This document shows positions 51,675-59,792 of a stretch of DNA of 64,000 bases, piece by piece. The position numbers and the translations under genes are program-made. Position 1 is the stretch's first letter; each line of letters opens with the position of its first letter. The DNA is from Natronosalvus caseinilyticus. Lineage in GTDB: Archaea > Halobacteriota > Halobacteria > Halobacteriales > Natrialbaceae. Below the pieces are notes generated by a model. It saw only the letters and a program-made list of their open reading frames with translations. It searched no databases and was not told where the DNA came from. The stretch is from NCBI RefSeq assembly GCF_017357105.1, contig NZ_CP071596.1, positions 3,844,001-3,908,000 of the forward strand. The letters run 5' to 3'.

Positions 51675-53621
51675 CTAGATCGACGTGATCCGCGTGTACT
51701 CCTCGTCTAAGGCGGCCGCATCCTCCGGAAGCAACGCCGTCACGAGCGTCTCCGCGTACTCGCTGAAGTAATCGACGAGTCGGGCGATCCGGTTCGAGTC
51801 GATGGCCTCGAGCGAGTCCAGCAGCATGAACGGCACCTCGTCGTACACCTCGTGGACGAGGTAGCCAGCCAGCGCGAACACGAGCCCCGTCACCTCACGC
51901 TCGCTCTCGCTCAGGTGATCGATGGTGTCCTCGTACGTCCGTCCGTCGTCCGCCTGACGGACGATGTGTAACTCGAAGACCGGGCGGTCGACGCGCCGTC
52001 GTCCCTCCTTGACCGTGCGCTCGGTTCGCTCGATCCAGATACGCTCGAGGTTCTCGTACTCGAGGACGTCGAGCACCGAGGCCATGTGGTCGTTGAACGC
52101 CTCGACCGACTCCCGCTCGATGCGATCGATTCGAGTCCGGAGGTCGGTGAGTCGTTCGGACGCCCGCTCTCGCTGTGCTCGCAGGTCGTCGATACGGCCG
52201 ATCTCGGTCTCGGCTTCCTCGATCTCGTCTTCGACGTCCGCGAGGTCGTCCTCGAGCCGATTCAGACGGAACTCGAGTTCGGTCACCTCCTTCTGGTGAT
52301 CGAGTGTTTCGCTCTCGCTCTCCTCCTCGAGTTCGTCGACCGTCGTCTCCAGGTCGTCGATGCGCTCCTGGAGTTCGCCCTCGCGCTCGTCGAGCGTCTC
52401 GAGCCGGTCGCGCCGTTGCTCGAGTTCGTTCTCCGTGCTCTCGATTCGCTGCGTCAACGTCTGTCGGCGCTGGTTCGTCTCCTGTGCCTCTCGCAGCGTC
52501 GATTTCCGGTCGTCGATCTGACGCCGGAGTTCGTTGCGTTCCTGGACGTGCTCCTGCCGAAGGGAGCGAAGGCGCTCGATCGTCGACTCGATCTGGTCGG
52601 TTTCGACCGTGGACCCGCACGTCCAGCAGATAGCCGTGTCGTCTGCGAGCAACTGTTCGGTCACTGCCCCACCGTCGGTCTCGGACTGTTCACCCTGCAG
52701 CGCCTGCGTGATTCGCTGGTTCGTCCCCTCGAGCATCTCCTCGTTGAACTGGATGATGCTCTGCAACTGGTTCGTGCTCGAGTCGAGCGTCGACCGCTGG
52801 TCGCGAAGCGTCTCGAGTTCCTGCTCGAGTGCGTCGGGATCCGTTTCGAAGCCGTCGGGAAGTTCCTCGAGTTCCTCGCGCATCTCCTCGAGTTCGGACT
52901 CGAGGGTTTCGATGCTCTGTTGTTCGGTCTCGCGCTGGAACTGGACGTCCTCTAAGTCGTTTCGCGCCGACTGGAGTTCGTCGAGTTTGGCCTCGAGTTC
53001 GTCGTCGTCGGTTTCGGATTCGTCCGCGCGCGAGGCTTCGAGGTCCGCGCGTCGTTCCTCGAGTTCGGCCTCTGTCTCCTCGATCTCCTTTCGGAGCGAC
53101 TGGCGACGTTCCTCGAGCGAGGGAAGCGACGATTTGAGCGACGTGAGGCGGTCGATTTCGTCGTCGAGGCGTCGTTTGTCCGCTTCGGCCTGGGAGATTT
53201 CGGCCTCGATCTCCTCGACGTCGACCGGCCGCATGATGACCTCGCGGAGGTCGTCCTTTTGGCTGACGGCCTGCCGTGCGGTGTTCGATTCGAGCAAGAA
53301 CGCGAAGAGGTTCGCCAGCGTCGGATCCTCGAGATAGGGGTCGCCCGAACTGACGATTCCCCCTTCTCGCCGTTCGAAGTGGCGTTCGTAGGTTTCGCCC
53401 TCGAGCTCGAGCGTCACCGAGCCGTGGTCGGCGTCCGCCTTGAGGGAGACGCGGTCGCTCCCGAGTGCGCCCATGATCGATCGAAGGAAGGAGGTTCGGT
53501 TCGTCGCGTTTCGGCCCGTGAGGACGTTCACGCCTGTCGTCAGTTCTACCGTCGTCGAGTCGATTCCGCCGATGTTTTCGACGGACACTCGTGGCTGTCC
53601 AGTCGTTTCGCCTGCGCTCAT
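51675..53621 (-). CDS. Archaea-specific SMC-related protein (Sph3-like) with degenerate ATPase core
   Basis: The 648-residue product has a Rad50/SMC layout: an ATP-binding head at each end, long coiled coils (about 160-330 and 385-560) and a hook-like CWTCGSTVE (CxxC) between them. The P-loop is degenerate (GRNATNRTSFLRS, lacking the Gly-Lys pair), the signature is LSESERE, and Walker B is FMLLDSLEAID with Ser where the catalytic Glu should be. Haloarchaeal relatives sit beside rdfA. ATG 53621 (MSAGETTGQPRV) is used because a TATA box lies at 53644-53652; Met codons at 53657 and 53711 would precede it. Confidence 0.85.
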   Translation of the reverse strand: MSAGETTGQPRVSVENIGGIDSTTVELTTGVNVLTGRNATNRTSFLRSIMGALGSDRVSLKADADHGSVTLELEGETYERHFERREGGIVSSGDPYLEDPTLANLFAFLLESNTARQAVSQKDDLREVIMRPVDVEEIEAEISQAEADKRRLDDEIDRLTSLKSSLPSLEERRQSLRKEIEETEAELEERRADLEASRADESETDDDELEAKLDELQSARNDLEDVQFQRETEQQSIETLESELEEMREELEELPDGFETDPDALEQELETLRDQRSTLDSSTNQLQSIIQFNEEMLEGTNQRITQALQGEQSETDGGAVTEQLLADDTAICWTCGSTVETDQIESTIERLRSLRQEHVQERNELRRQIDDRKSTLREAQETNQRRQTLTQRIESTENELEQRRDRLETLDEREGELQERIDDLETTVDELEEESESETLDHQKEVTELEFRLNRLEDDLADVEDEIEEAETEIGRIDDLRAQRERASERLTDLRTRIDRIERESVEAFNDHMASVLDVLEYENLERIWIERTERTVKEGRRRVDRPVFELHIVRQADDGRTYEDTIDHLSESEREVTGLVFALAGYLVHEVYDEVPFMLLDSLEAIDSNRIARLVDYFSEYAETLVTALLPEDAAALDEEYTRITSI

Positions 53622-53643
53622 TGGCGTCACTTGGGGCACCACG

Positions 53644-53652
53644 TATTTATAT
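53644..53652 (-). promoter_or_regulatory. TATA box of the SMC-related gene
   Basis: On the minus strand ATATAAATA lies 23-31 nt upstream of the ATG at 53621. It supports a leaderless transcript separate from rdfA and fixes the start codon. Confidence 0.65.
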
Positions 53653-53763
53653 GCCATCGTCTCTCGCTCGCTTCGGACGGTCAGCGGCCGTTGGCTCTGG
53701 ACCCTGGTCACTCGAGCGGGCTGGTCACCCGAGCAGACTGGTTATACGTGAGGAACCGGCCGA

Positions 53764-54360
53764 TCACTCGCGACAGCGACAGCCGCCGCGCTCGAGGAAC
53801 GTCGCAACGTCGTACTGCTCTCCGCACTCCTCACAGAGGACGTTTACGTCGACGAGCACCGATACGGAGCCGCTCTCGAGGAGGTCCGTCTCCCGATATC
53901 GCTTGACCGTGTCCTCCGTGACCGCGGTCAACCGACTCGAGAGTCGCTGGATGGACGCCGCATCCCGCTCGAGGCGGTCCTCTGGAGTCGTCTGGCTGGA
54001 GGGCCCCTCGAGTTCCCGGTCGCTCGTCAGGTAGGTGTGGATCGCCTGATGAGAGACGAACTCGCGCCGGAGCGCGTCGACGTCGATGCCGGCCCGCTCG
54101 AGTTCGCGTTCGGCCTGGGTTCGCATCCCGGCGCTCACGTCGTCGTCGGTGAGGAGACGATACGTGTTCTCGACCTCGCCGTCGAGCGGCGATAGACCGG
54201 CGCGAGTCATCCGCTCGCCGAGGAGCCGTTCGTTGAACCGTCTCGCCAACTTGCGAAGGCTCTCTCGTTCGTATCCCTTTCCGAGCCAGCGCTGCTCGAG
54301 TTCGAGTCCGAGGCTCTCGAGGTCGTAGGTCTCGAGCAGACGTGCGACTTTAGTCGGCAT
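53764..54360 (-). CDS. rdfA: Rod-determining factor RdfA
   Basis: The 198-residue product matches RdfA, needed for the rod cell form in Haloferax volcanii. It has the N-terminal LLETYDLESLGLELEQRWLG and SLRKLARRFNERLLGERM helices, a central coiled segment, and a C-terminal cysteine cluster (VLCEECGEQYD and GGCRCRE) likely to bind zinc. It is followed 142 nt later by the SMC-related gene, the same pairing as in Haloferax. How RdfA acts is not known. Confidence 0.85.
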   Translation of the reverse strand: MPTKVARLLETYDLESLGLELEQRWLGKGYERESLRKLARRFNERLLGERMTRAGLSPLDGEVENTYRLLTDDDVSAGMRTQAERELERAGIDVDALRREFVSHQAIHTYLTSDRELEGPSSQTTPEDRLERDAASIQRLSSRLTAVTEDTVKRYRETDLLESGSVSVLVDVNVLCEECGEQYDVATFLERGGCRCRE

Positions 54361-54562
54361 ACGTTCTCTGCCTCCGGACGAGTCGGTCGATCATTACCGG
54401 GTATGGGTGTGTCCGGTACGTGAAAGTATCGGCTGGGGCGTGGTCGGCGAAGTCGCGTGGCTTAGATGTGGTCAACGAGATCGTGGGCCGAAATCAGGAG
54501 CTTTCCAGGCGGAGACGTGTGAAAAAGGAGAGACGAGCGTCGAACGAGGCGATTGCTGACAG

Positions 54563-54964
54563 TTAGTCCCGATCCGGAAGACGGTCGGAGAGTCGATTGA
54601 AACGATCCTGCAGTCGATCGCGGCGGTCGGCCTCCTCGTCGGGTCGATACCGCATCTCGCGAACGGCTCCGTCCTCGAGAACGACTTCGAAGACAGCCCC
54701 TTCGTGGCGACCGTCCTCGGGGAGTGACTCGAGGTCGAGCTCGAGCTGTTGGCGTTCCACCGGGTCTTCGGTGTCGGCTTCATCGGCTTCGCCATCGCCG
54801 GTTTCGCCACTGTCGATTTCGTCTTCTTTTCCACTACTGTTTTCGTTGGCTTCGTCATTCCCGGCCTCGTCGTCTTCGCCGTCGATAGCGGTCTCGAGCA
54901 GCACTACGGCGGCCGAATCGTCGACGATACGGTCGAGCACGGCGGTGACAGTCGAGGTGGTCAT
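54563..54964 (-). CDS. DUF3006 family protein with acidic insertion
   Basis: The 133-residue product starts with the DUF3006 strand VTAVLDRIVDDSAAVVLLE, is interrupted by ~45 acidic residues (GEDDEAGNDEANENSSGKED...), and resumes LELDLESLPEDGRHEGAVFE. It ends in a basic helix. Its start overlaps the stop of the ComEC-like gene by 4 nt. DUF3006 genes often accompany ComEC-like hydrolases in bacteria too, so a shared role is plausible but undefined. Confidence 0.8.
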   Translation of the reverse strand: MTTSTVTAVLDRIVDDSAAVVLLETAIDGEDDEAGNDEANENSSGKEDEIDSGETGDGEADEADTEDPVERQQLELDLESLPEDGRHEGAVFEVVLEDGAVREMRYRPDEEADRRDRLQDRFNRLSDRLPDRD

Positions 54965-56097
54965 GGGAGTGATATCGCCTCCGTCGGGAATCCGGTTACG
55001 CGTCGCGGCAATCGCTCGGTTTCCCTCGTTTCCTCGGTCGCTTCCTCCTCGCTCGAGAACTCCTCGAGGAGTACGTACCCGTTTGTCGGTCCCGACCGCT
55101 CCGCCTGGACCGCGACCGACTCACCGTCCGTGGTGACGACCACGTGTCCGTGGACGCCCGTCCAGTACGTCTCGACTCCACGTTCGCCGAAGGCCGCGAG
55201 CACCTCGTCGTGCGGGTGGCCGTACTGGCTCTCGAGGGGAGCCGAGACGACCGTCACGTCGGGATCGACCACGTCGAGAAGCGCTGACGACGAGCTGGTC
55301 GACGACCCGTGGTGACCCGCCTGATAAATCTCCGCCTCGAGGTCGTTGCCGTGGCGCTCGACCAGGCGCGACTCGACCGCGCGTTCGGCGTCGCCGGTCG
55401 TCAGGTAAGAGACGTCGCCGTAGGTCACCGTCAAGACGATGCTGTTGTCGTTGAGCCCGTCCTCGTCGTCCGGGCCCTCGGCAGGCGGGTTGTAGAACTC
55501 GATTTTCGCCTCGCCGAAGTCGACGGCGTCTCCTTCTCGAACCGCTAGGAGTTTCACATCGTGTTCCTCCACGGCGTCCAGGTAGCGCTCGTAGGTCTGG
55601 CTCGTCGAGACGACGCCGGAGTCGTAGACGGCGCCGACGCCGTCGCCGTTCGTCTCGACGTGCTCGATCACCGCGGCGTGGCCGCCGATGTGATCGGCGT
55701 GGGCGTGGGTCGCGACGAGGTGGTCGACGCGGTCGATTCCCTGCTCCTCGAGGTAGGCGATGACCGACTCGCCGTCGTCTCGCCAGTCGCCGCTGTCGAC
55801 GAGCATCGTCTCCCCCGAGGGCTCGATCAGCAGGGTCGCGTCGGCCTGTCCCACGTCGATGTGGTGGATCTCGAGTGTGCCCGCATTCCGCTCCGTTTCG
55901 CCGTCGTTGGAGTGGTCGTCGCCGTCGTCAGTGTCATCACTGTCGTCAGTATCGCCACCATCGCCGAGTTCGTCGCCGTCGTCACCGTCTCCACCATCGA
56001 CGTCTCGAGGACCCGTCGACGTCCCGAAGTCGAGACAGCCGCCGGTAACGAGCACGACGGCGACGAGCATCAAAAGCAGGAGACGAGCGGGTCGCAC
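54961..56097 (-). CDS. ComEC/Rec2-like metallo-beta-lactamase lipoprotein
   Basis: The 378-residue product, read from a GTG at 56097, has a lipoprotein signal (RLLLLMLVAVVLVTGGC), a ~50-residue Asp/Gly linker and a metallo-beta-lactamase domain (about 75-340). Its zinc/metal motif is ATHAHADHIGG, with IDVGQADATLLIEPSGETML before it and YQAGHHGSSTSSSSALL later. It is the exported hydrolase part of ComEC without the membrane channel; possible targets are extracellular DNA or other phosphodiesters. It is cotranslated with the DUF3006 gene. Confidence 0.88.
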   Translation of the reverse strand: MRPARLLLLMLVAVVLVTGGCLDFGTSTGPRDVDGGDGDDGDELGDGGDTDDSDDTDDGDDHSNDGETERNAGTLEIHHIDVGQADATLLIEPSGETMLVDSGDWRDDGESVIAYLEEQGIDRVDHLVATHAHADHIGGHAAVIEHVETNGDGVGAVYDSGVVSTSQTYERYLDAVEEHDVKLLAVREGDAVDFGEAKIEFYNPPAEGPDDEDGLNDNSIVLTVTYGDVSYLTTGDAERAVESRLVERHGNDLEAEIYQAGHHGSSTSSSSALLDVVDPDVTVVSAPLESQYGHPHDEVLAAFGERGVETYWTGVHGHVVVTTDGESVAVQAERSGPTNGYVLLEEFSSEEEATEETRETERLPRRVTGFPTEAISLP

Positions 56098-56160
56098 GCG
56101 TCACCCTTCGATTCGAACGCATATGGACCTTGTCGTCACCGTACGACGGTTCCGTGGTGA

Positions 56161-56541
56161 CTACCAGTCGACGCTCAGCGTGCCGTCGCCGTGTGGATTC
56201 GGCGCGATCTCCTCGTCCGTCCGCCGATCGATCACGTGGATACAGCCCTGGTCTTTCTTCGCCGGGCAGACCTCGGCCGCACGGACGTTGTCCTCGAGGT
56301 CGTTCTCGCCGATGAAGTACGAGTTCGCCCTCGCGAGGCCCGTCTGGAGGTCCATCTCCCAGTTGTCGCTCACCTCGGCGCACTTGCCCGCGCCGAAGCA
56401 CCTGTTCGCCTCAAAGATGATCTTGTAGGGCTTGTCCTCGATTGGCGGCCCGTCGCTCGAGCCGACGTCGCTGGGGCGTGGGCGATCGTCGCTTCCATTG
56501 GCCCCGTCGGTTTCAGCGGTCTCTTCGCGTCCGTCGCTCAT
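56161..56541 (-). CDS. Ferredoxin
   Basis: The 126-residue product has an acidic ~35-residue tail and then a single-cluster ferredoxin domain: Cys48 and Cys54 (RCFGAGKCAEV), and Cys92 in EVCPAKKDQGC with Cys100. The pattern lacks the classical CxxCxxCxxxC run, so a [3Fe-4S] or atypical [4Fe-4S] site is likely. It may carry electrons to an unassigned partner, since no reductase is adjacent. The ATG at 56541 is sound. Confidence 0.85.
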   Translation of the reverse strand: MSDGREETAETDGANGSDDRPRPSDVGSSDGPPIEDKPYKIIFEANRCFGAGKCAEVSDNWEMDLQTGLARANSYFIGENDLEDNVRAAEVCPAKKDQGCIHVIDRRTDEEIAPNPHGDGTLSVDW

Positions 56542-56615
56542 ATCGTCACCTCGGGAGGCGACGGTCTTTCGCGTTACGGTTTCGTGGGGGTGCGATAGAC
56601 CTCCCGCGATCGATC

Positions 56616-57131
56616 CTACCGATCGACGGACACCGACTCGAGAACGATGTCGCGTTTTGGTTTGTCGTTCCCATCGGTTTCCACGGAACCGATCTCACGG
56701 ACGACGTCCATCCCGTCGGTCACTTCGCCGAAAACGGAGTGACGGCCGTCGAGGTGTGGCGTTGCGTCGAGGGTGATGAAGAACTGCGAGCCGTTCGTGT
56801 TCGGGCCGGCGTTGGACATCGAGAGGGTGCCGGGGCTGTCGTGGGTGAGATCGTCGTGGAACTCGTCGTCGAAGGTGTAGCCGGGGCCGCCGCGGCCGGT
56901 GCCGGTCGGGTCGCCACCCTGGATCATGAACCCCTCGATAACGCGGTGGAAGGGGACGTCGTCGTACAGCGGTTCGTCGGTGACGCGCTCGTCGGTCTCC
57001 GGGTCGGTCCACTCGCGCTCGCCCGTCGCGAGGCCGATGAAGTTCCCGACCGTTCGAGGCGCTCGCTCTTCGAACAGTTCGACGGTGATGTCGCCCTCGC
57101 TCGTGTGAAGCGTCGCTGTTGGATTTGCCAT
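56616..57131 (-). CDS. Cyclophilin-type peptidyl-prolyl isomerase
   Basis: The 171-residue product catalyses cis-trans isomerisation at proline. It has FHRVIEGFMIQGGDPTGTG, AGPNTNGSQFFITLDATPHL and LDGRHSVFGEVTDGMDVV, with the active-site Arg, Phe and Gln in place. The Trp of human cyclophilin A is replaced by Leu/His, as in many microbial forms, which usually lowers cyclosporin binding. There is no signal peptide, so it is cytoplasmic. Confidence 0.95.
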   Translation of the reverse strand: MANPTATLHTSEGDITVELFEERAPRTVGNFIGLATGEREWTDPETDERVTDEPLYDDVPFHRVIEGFMIQGGDPTGTGRGGPGYTFDDEFHDDLTHDSPGTLSMSNAGPNTNGSQFFITLDATPHLDGRHSVFGEVTDGMDVVREIGSVETDGNDKPKRDIVLESVSVDR

Positions 57132-57191
57132 ACCACGGCCGACGAGGGGCGTGGTGAAAACAGTGGTGGTCTCGACTCGAGATGTCGAGGG

Positions 57192-58256
57192 TCAGAACGC
57201 GCGCAGGTCCTCGAGCACCGCCGCCGCGCTCCCGTCCTCGACGACTGCGCGGGCGCGCTCGAGGCCGTCCTCGAGGTCCTCGACGTCGTCGCGGGCGAAC
57301 ATCCGGAACGCGGCGTTGAGCGCGACGGCGTCGGCGAAGTGGTCGTCGCGCTCGCCGGCGAGAACCTCTTCGGTGATCGCCGCGGAGTCGGCGTCGACGT
57401 CGTCGACGGCGAGGTCGTCGTTCTCCATCTCCATGCCGTACTCGGCGGTTTCGATTTCGAAGTCGTCGAACTCGCCGGCTCGCCAGTCGGCGACTTTCGT
57501 GTACCCGGGGCGGATGTCGTCGTAGCCCTCCATTCCCTGGAACATGACGACGTGGGAGAATTCGAGCGCCTCGCTCTCGGCGACCAGGTCGCACGTCTTC
57601 TTCGCGAACGCCAGGTGGTAGAACGAGCCGAGGTGGACGTCGGCGTTGGCCGGGTTGGCGACGGTCTCGATGGTGTTGACGAACGTGCGAACGCCCATCT
57701 GGTCGCGTCGGTCGTACAGCGCGTGGATGCCGGGGTTGAAGGTCGGCTGGTAGTAGAAGCCGAAGCCGGTTTCGTCGACCATCTCGGCCGACTCGTCGGG
57801 CTCGAGCTTCGTCCGGACGCCCAGTTCGTCGAGGACGTGTTTGTACGCCGTCGCCTTCTGGGTGGGGACGCGGTCGCCGGAGTGAGTCACGACCGGGGTG
57901 CCGGCGGCGGCGGCGACGATACCGGCGGCCACGCCGAGGACGGCCGTAGTGTGCTTGCCGTCGTAGTTCGCCCCGCAGTCGACGGGGTCGCAGTCGGGTT
58001 CGGCCGTCACGACGCTCTCCTCGCGCATGACGTCGGTGAAGGCTGCCAGTTCCTCGGGTGTGTTCTTCTTCCAGCGATTCGCCAGCCAGAACGCCCCCAG
58101 CGTGGTCGAGTCGGGTTCGTCGGCGAGAATCCGGCGGAACGCCTCTCGAGCCTGCTCGCGGGTCATGTCGTCGGCGGATTTGGGACCTGAGCCGACGATT
58201 TCGGTCATCAGGCGTTTCAGCGGCCACTCGCCGAAGTCCTGGGTAGCCTGGGCCAT
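57192..58256 (-). CDS. Anthranilate phosphoribosyltransferase-like protein (TrpD2/YbiB type)
   Basis: The 354-residue product has the TrpD fold: an N-terminal helical domain (LMTEIVGSGPKSADDMTREQ) and the alpha/beta domain with PVDCGANYDGKHTTAVLG and HSGDRVPTQKATAYKHVLDE. True TrpD has a GTGGD-type phosphate loop and HGNR motif; here they are altered (CGANYDGKHTT, HSGDRVPT), and no trp genes are near. So it is more probably a TrpD2/YbiB-like paralogue of unknown substrate than the tryptophan enzyme. The last ~60 residues are acidic. Confidence 0.82.
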   Translation of the reverse strand: MAQATQDFGEWPLKRLMTEIVGSGPKSADDMTREQAREAFRRILADEPDSTTLGAFWLANRWKKNTPEELAAFTDVMREESVVTAEPDCDPVDCGANYDGKHTTAVLGVAAGIVAAAAGTPVVTHSGDRVPTQKATAYKHVLDELGVRTKLEPDESAEMVDETGFGFYYQPTFNPGIHALYDRRDQMGVRTFVNTIETVANPANADVHLGSFYHLAFAKKTCDLVAESEALEFSHVVMFQGMEGYDDIRPGYTKVADWRAGEFDDFEIETAEYGMEMENDDLAVDDVDADSAAITEEVLAGERDDHFADAVALNAAFRMFARDDVEDLEDGLERARAVVEDGSAAAVLEDLRAF

Positions 58257-58359
58257 GGCTCGAGGTTGGGATGGGGCGGGGAAAAACCTCCCGTTTGGTC
58301 CGGTCGAGGTAGCGTGGTGGCCGACCGAAAATGCTGACAGCAGAACGGCCCGGAACCGC

Positions 58360-58806
58360 TCACGGCGCCGTGCTCAACACCCGGCGACCCGTGAACGCCG
58401 TCGGCTCGAGGCGGCAGAACGCGAAATCAATCTCTCGGGGATGAGTCCCGAAGATGTCGATCAGCGGTATCTCGACGCGGTCGAGGCCCTCGAGGGCGTC
58501 GGTCCCGACGTCCTCGCGTTCGATGTCCTCGAGGCGGCCCTTCGCGACGACGCTCCACCACTCGTCGTCGGCGTCGTAGGTGACGAACGAGACGGCGTGG
58601 CCGTCGAGCGTCTCGGGTGGGTGCTCTGGTGAGGTCGCCAGCCGGAAGTAAAAGGTCGACTCGACGGGATCGTAGCCGTACGAGACTAGGACGGTACGTG
58701 GCGGTTCGTCACCCTCGATCGAAAACGACAGCACGCCCGTACCGCCGGTGCCGAGTACCGACGTCCGTTCGGCCTCCTCGAGTTCGGCAACTTCGATGCG
58801 AGACAT
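58360..58806 (-). CDS. Pyridoxamine 5'-phosphate oxidase-like flavin-binding protein
   Basis: The 148-residue product is a small split beta-barrel of the PPOX superfamily. Typical features are the initial LGTGGTGVLSFSIEGDEPPR, FYFRLATSPEHPPETLDGHA and WWSVVAKGRLEDIEREDVGT. Such proteins bind FMN, F420 or haem; the cofactor cannot be fixed from the sequence. In haloarchaea they are numerous. Confidence 0.86.
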   Translation of the reverse strand: MSRIEVAELEEAERTSVLGTGGTGVLSFSIEGDEPPRTVLVSYGYDPVESTFYFRLATSPEHPPETLDGHAVSFVTYDADDEWWSVVAKGRLEDIEREDVGTDALEGLDRVEIPLIDIFGTHPREIDFAFCRLEPTAFTGRRVLSTAP

Positions 58807-58915
58807 GATCTCCTATTTGCGCTCAGCAGGGATAATTCCCGCGTGGCTCCAGAATCGGATTGTCTCGAATCGGAAAAGTCAGCAGACATATGAATGTCGT
58901 CTATCTAGTAGGGGT

Positions 58916-59767
58916 ATGATAACACCGTGGCCGACGCCCGAGTCACACCAGGTCGAGGTGATGATACTCGGGAGCTACCACATGGACAACCCTGGGCTCG
59001 ATTCGGTGAATATCGATGCCGACGACGTCCTCACACCCACTCGGCAGGCCGAGTTGCGAGCGCTGGTCGAGCGACTCTCCGACTGGCAACCCGACGGGAT
59101 TGCGCTCGAGCGTCCCTTCGACAGCATTGAGGCCGTGAACGAACGGTACGACGAGTACCGAATCGGGGAGCGCCAGTACGATCGTGAAGAACGATTTTCC
59201 TCACCGCATTCGATGCGTGATGGCACGACGACCGAGTGTCGAAGTGAGGTCGTCCAGATCGGGTTTCGCCTCGCGGACGCGCTCGGTCACGATCGGGTTC
59301 GCGCGGTCGATGAACACCCTGATCGATCGCGATACGCGGACGACCCCTTCTGGGAACGGGCGGTCGAGAGCGACCGGAAAACGGCGACCGAACTACCGTC
59401 ACCCGACGCAGTCGTCGATCAGTGGGGACGACAGCTCGCCGAGAACACGATTCCCGCCTATCTTGCGTGGCTCAATCACGAGTCACAGCTTCGGTTCAAC
59501 CACGATCACATGTTCGACAGCGGCATCCGCTCGACGGGTGATGGGTTCGGCTCGCCGCTCGCGCTGGTAAACTGGTACGATCGGAATCTGCGAATGGTGC
59601 ATCACTGTTGGCGGACGCTGAACGCAGGCGACGAGCGACTCCTCTTCATCGTCGGGAACGGCCACGTCCGCGTCCTCCGTCATCTGTTCGAGGAAGCACC
59701 GATGTTCTGTCCAGTGTCGCCACTCGAGTACCTCCCAACCCACACTCGAGAAACCCGAAAGCGATAG
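58916..59767 (+). CDS. DUF5694 family protein
   Basis: The 283-residue product has the DUF5694 pattern: VEVMILGSYHMDNPGLD near the start (Gly-Ser-Tyr-His-Met), GIALERPFDSIEAVNERYDEY, a central helical region, and a C-terminal RLLFIVGNGHVRVLRHLFEE. This recalls TraB/ChaN-type hydrolases with conserved His and Glu, but no activity is established. There is no signal peptide. The ATG at 58916 is chosen over upstream in-frame starts. It lies 25 nt before the siroheme decarboxylase gene. Confidence 0.8.
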   Translation: MITPWPTPESHQVEVMILGSYHMDNPGLDSVNIDADDVLTPTRQAELRALVERLSDWQPDGIALERPFDSIEAVNERYDEYRIGERQYDREERFSSPHSMRDGTTTECRSEVVQIGFRLADALGHDRVRAVDEHPDRSRYADDPFWERAVESDRKTATELPSPDAVVDQWGRQLAENTIPAYLAWLNHESQLRFNHDHMFDSGIRSTGDGFGSPLALVNWYDRNLRMVHHCWRTLNAGDERLLFIVGNGHVRVLRHLFEEAPMFCPVSPLEYLPTHTRETRKR

Positions 59768-59792
59768 GTGCGGGTCGTCCTTACTCCGACCA

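Noticed and set aside
57192-58256. Tryptophan-pathway TrpD
   Set aside because: The phosphate loop and HGNR motif are altered and no other trp genes lie nearby, so the tryptophan role was not assigned.
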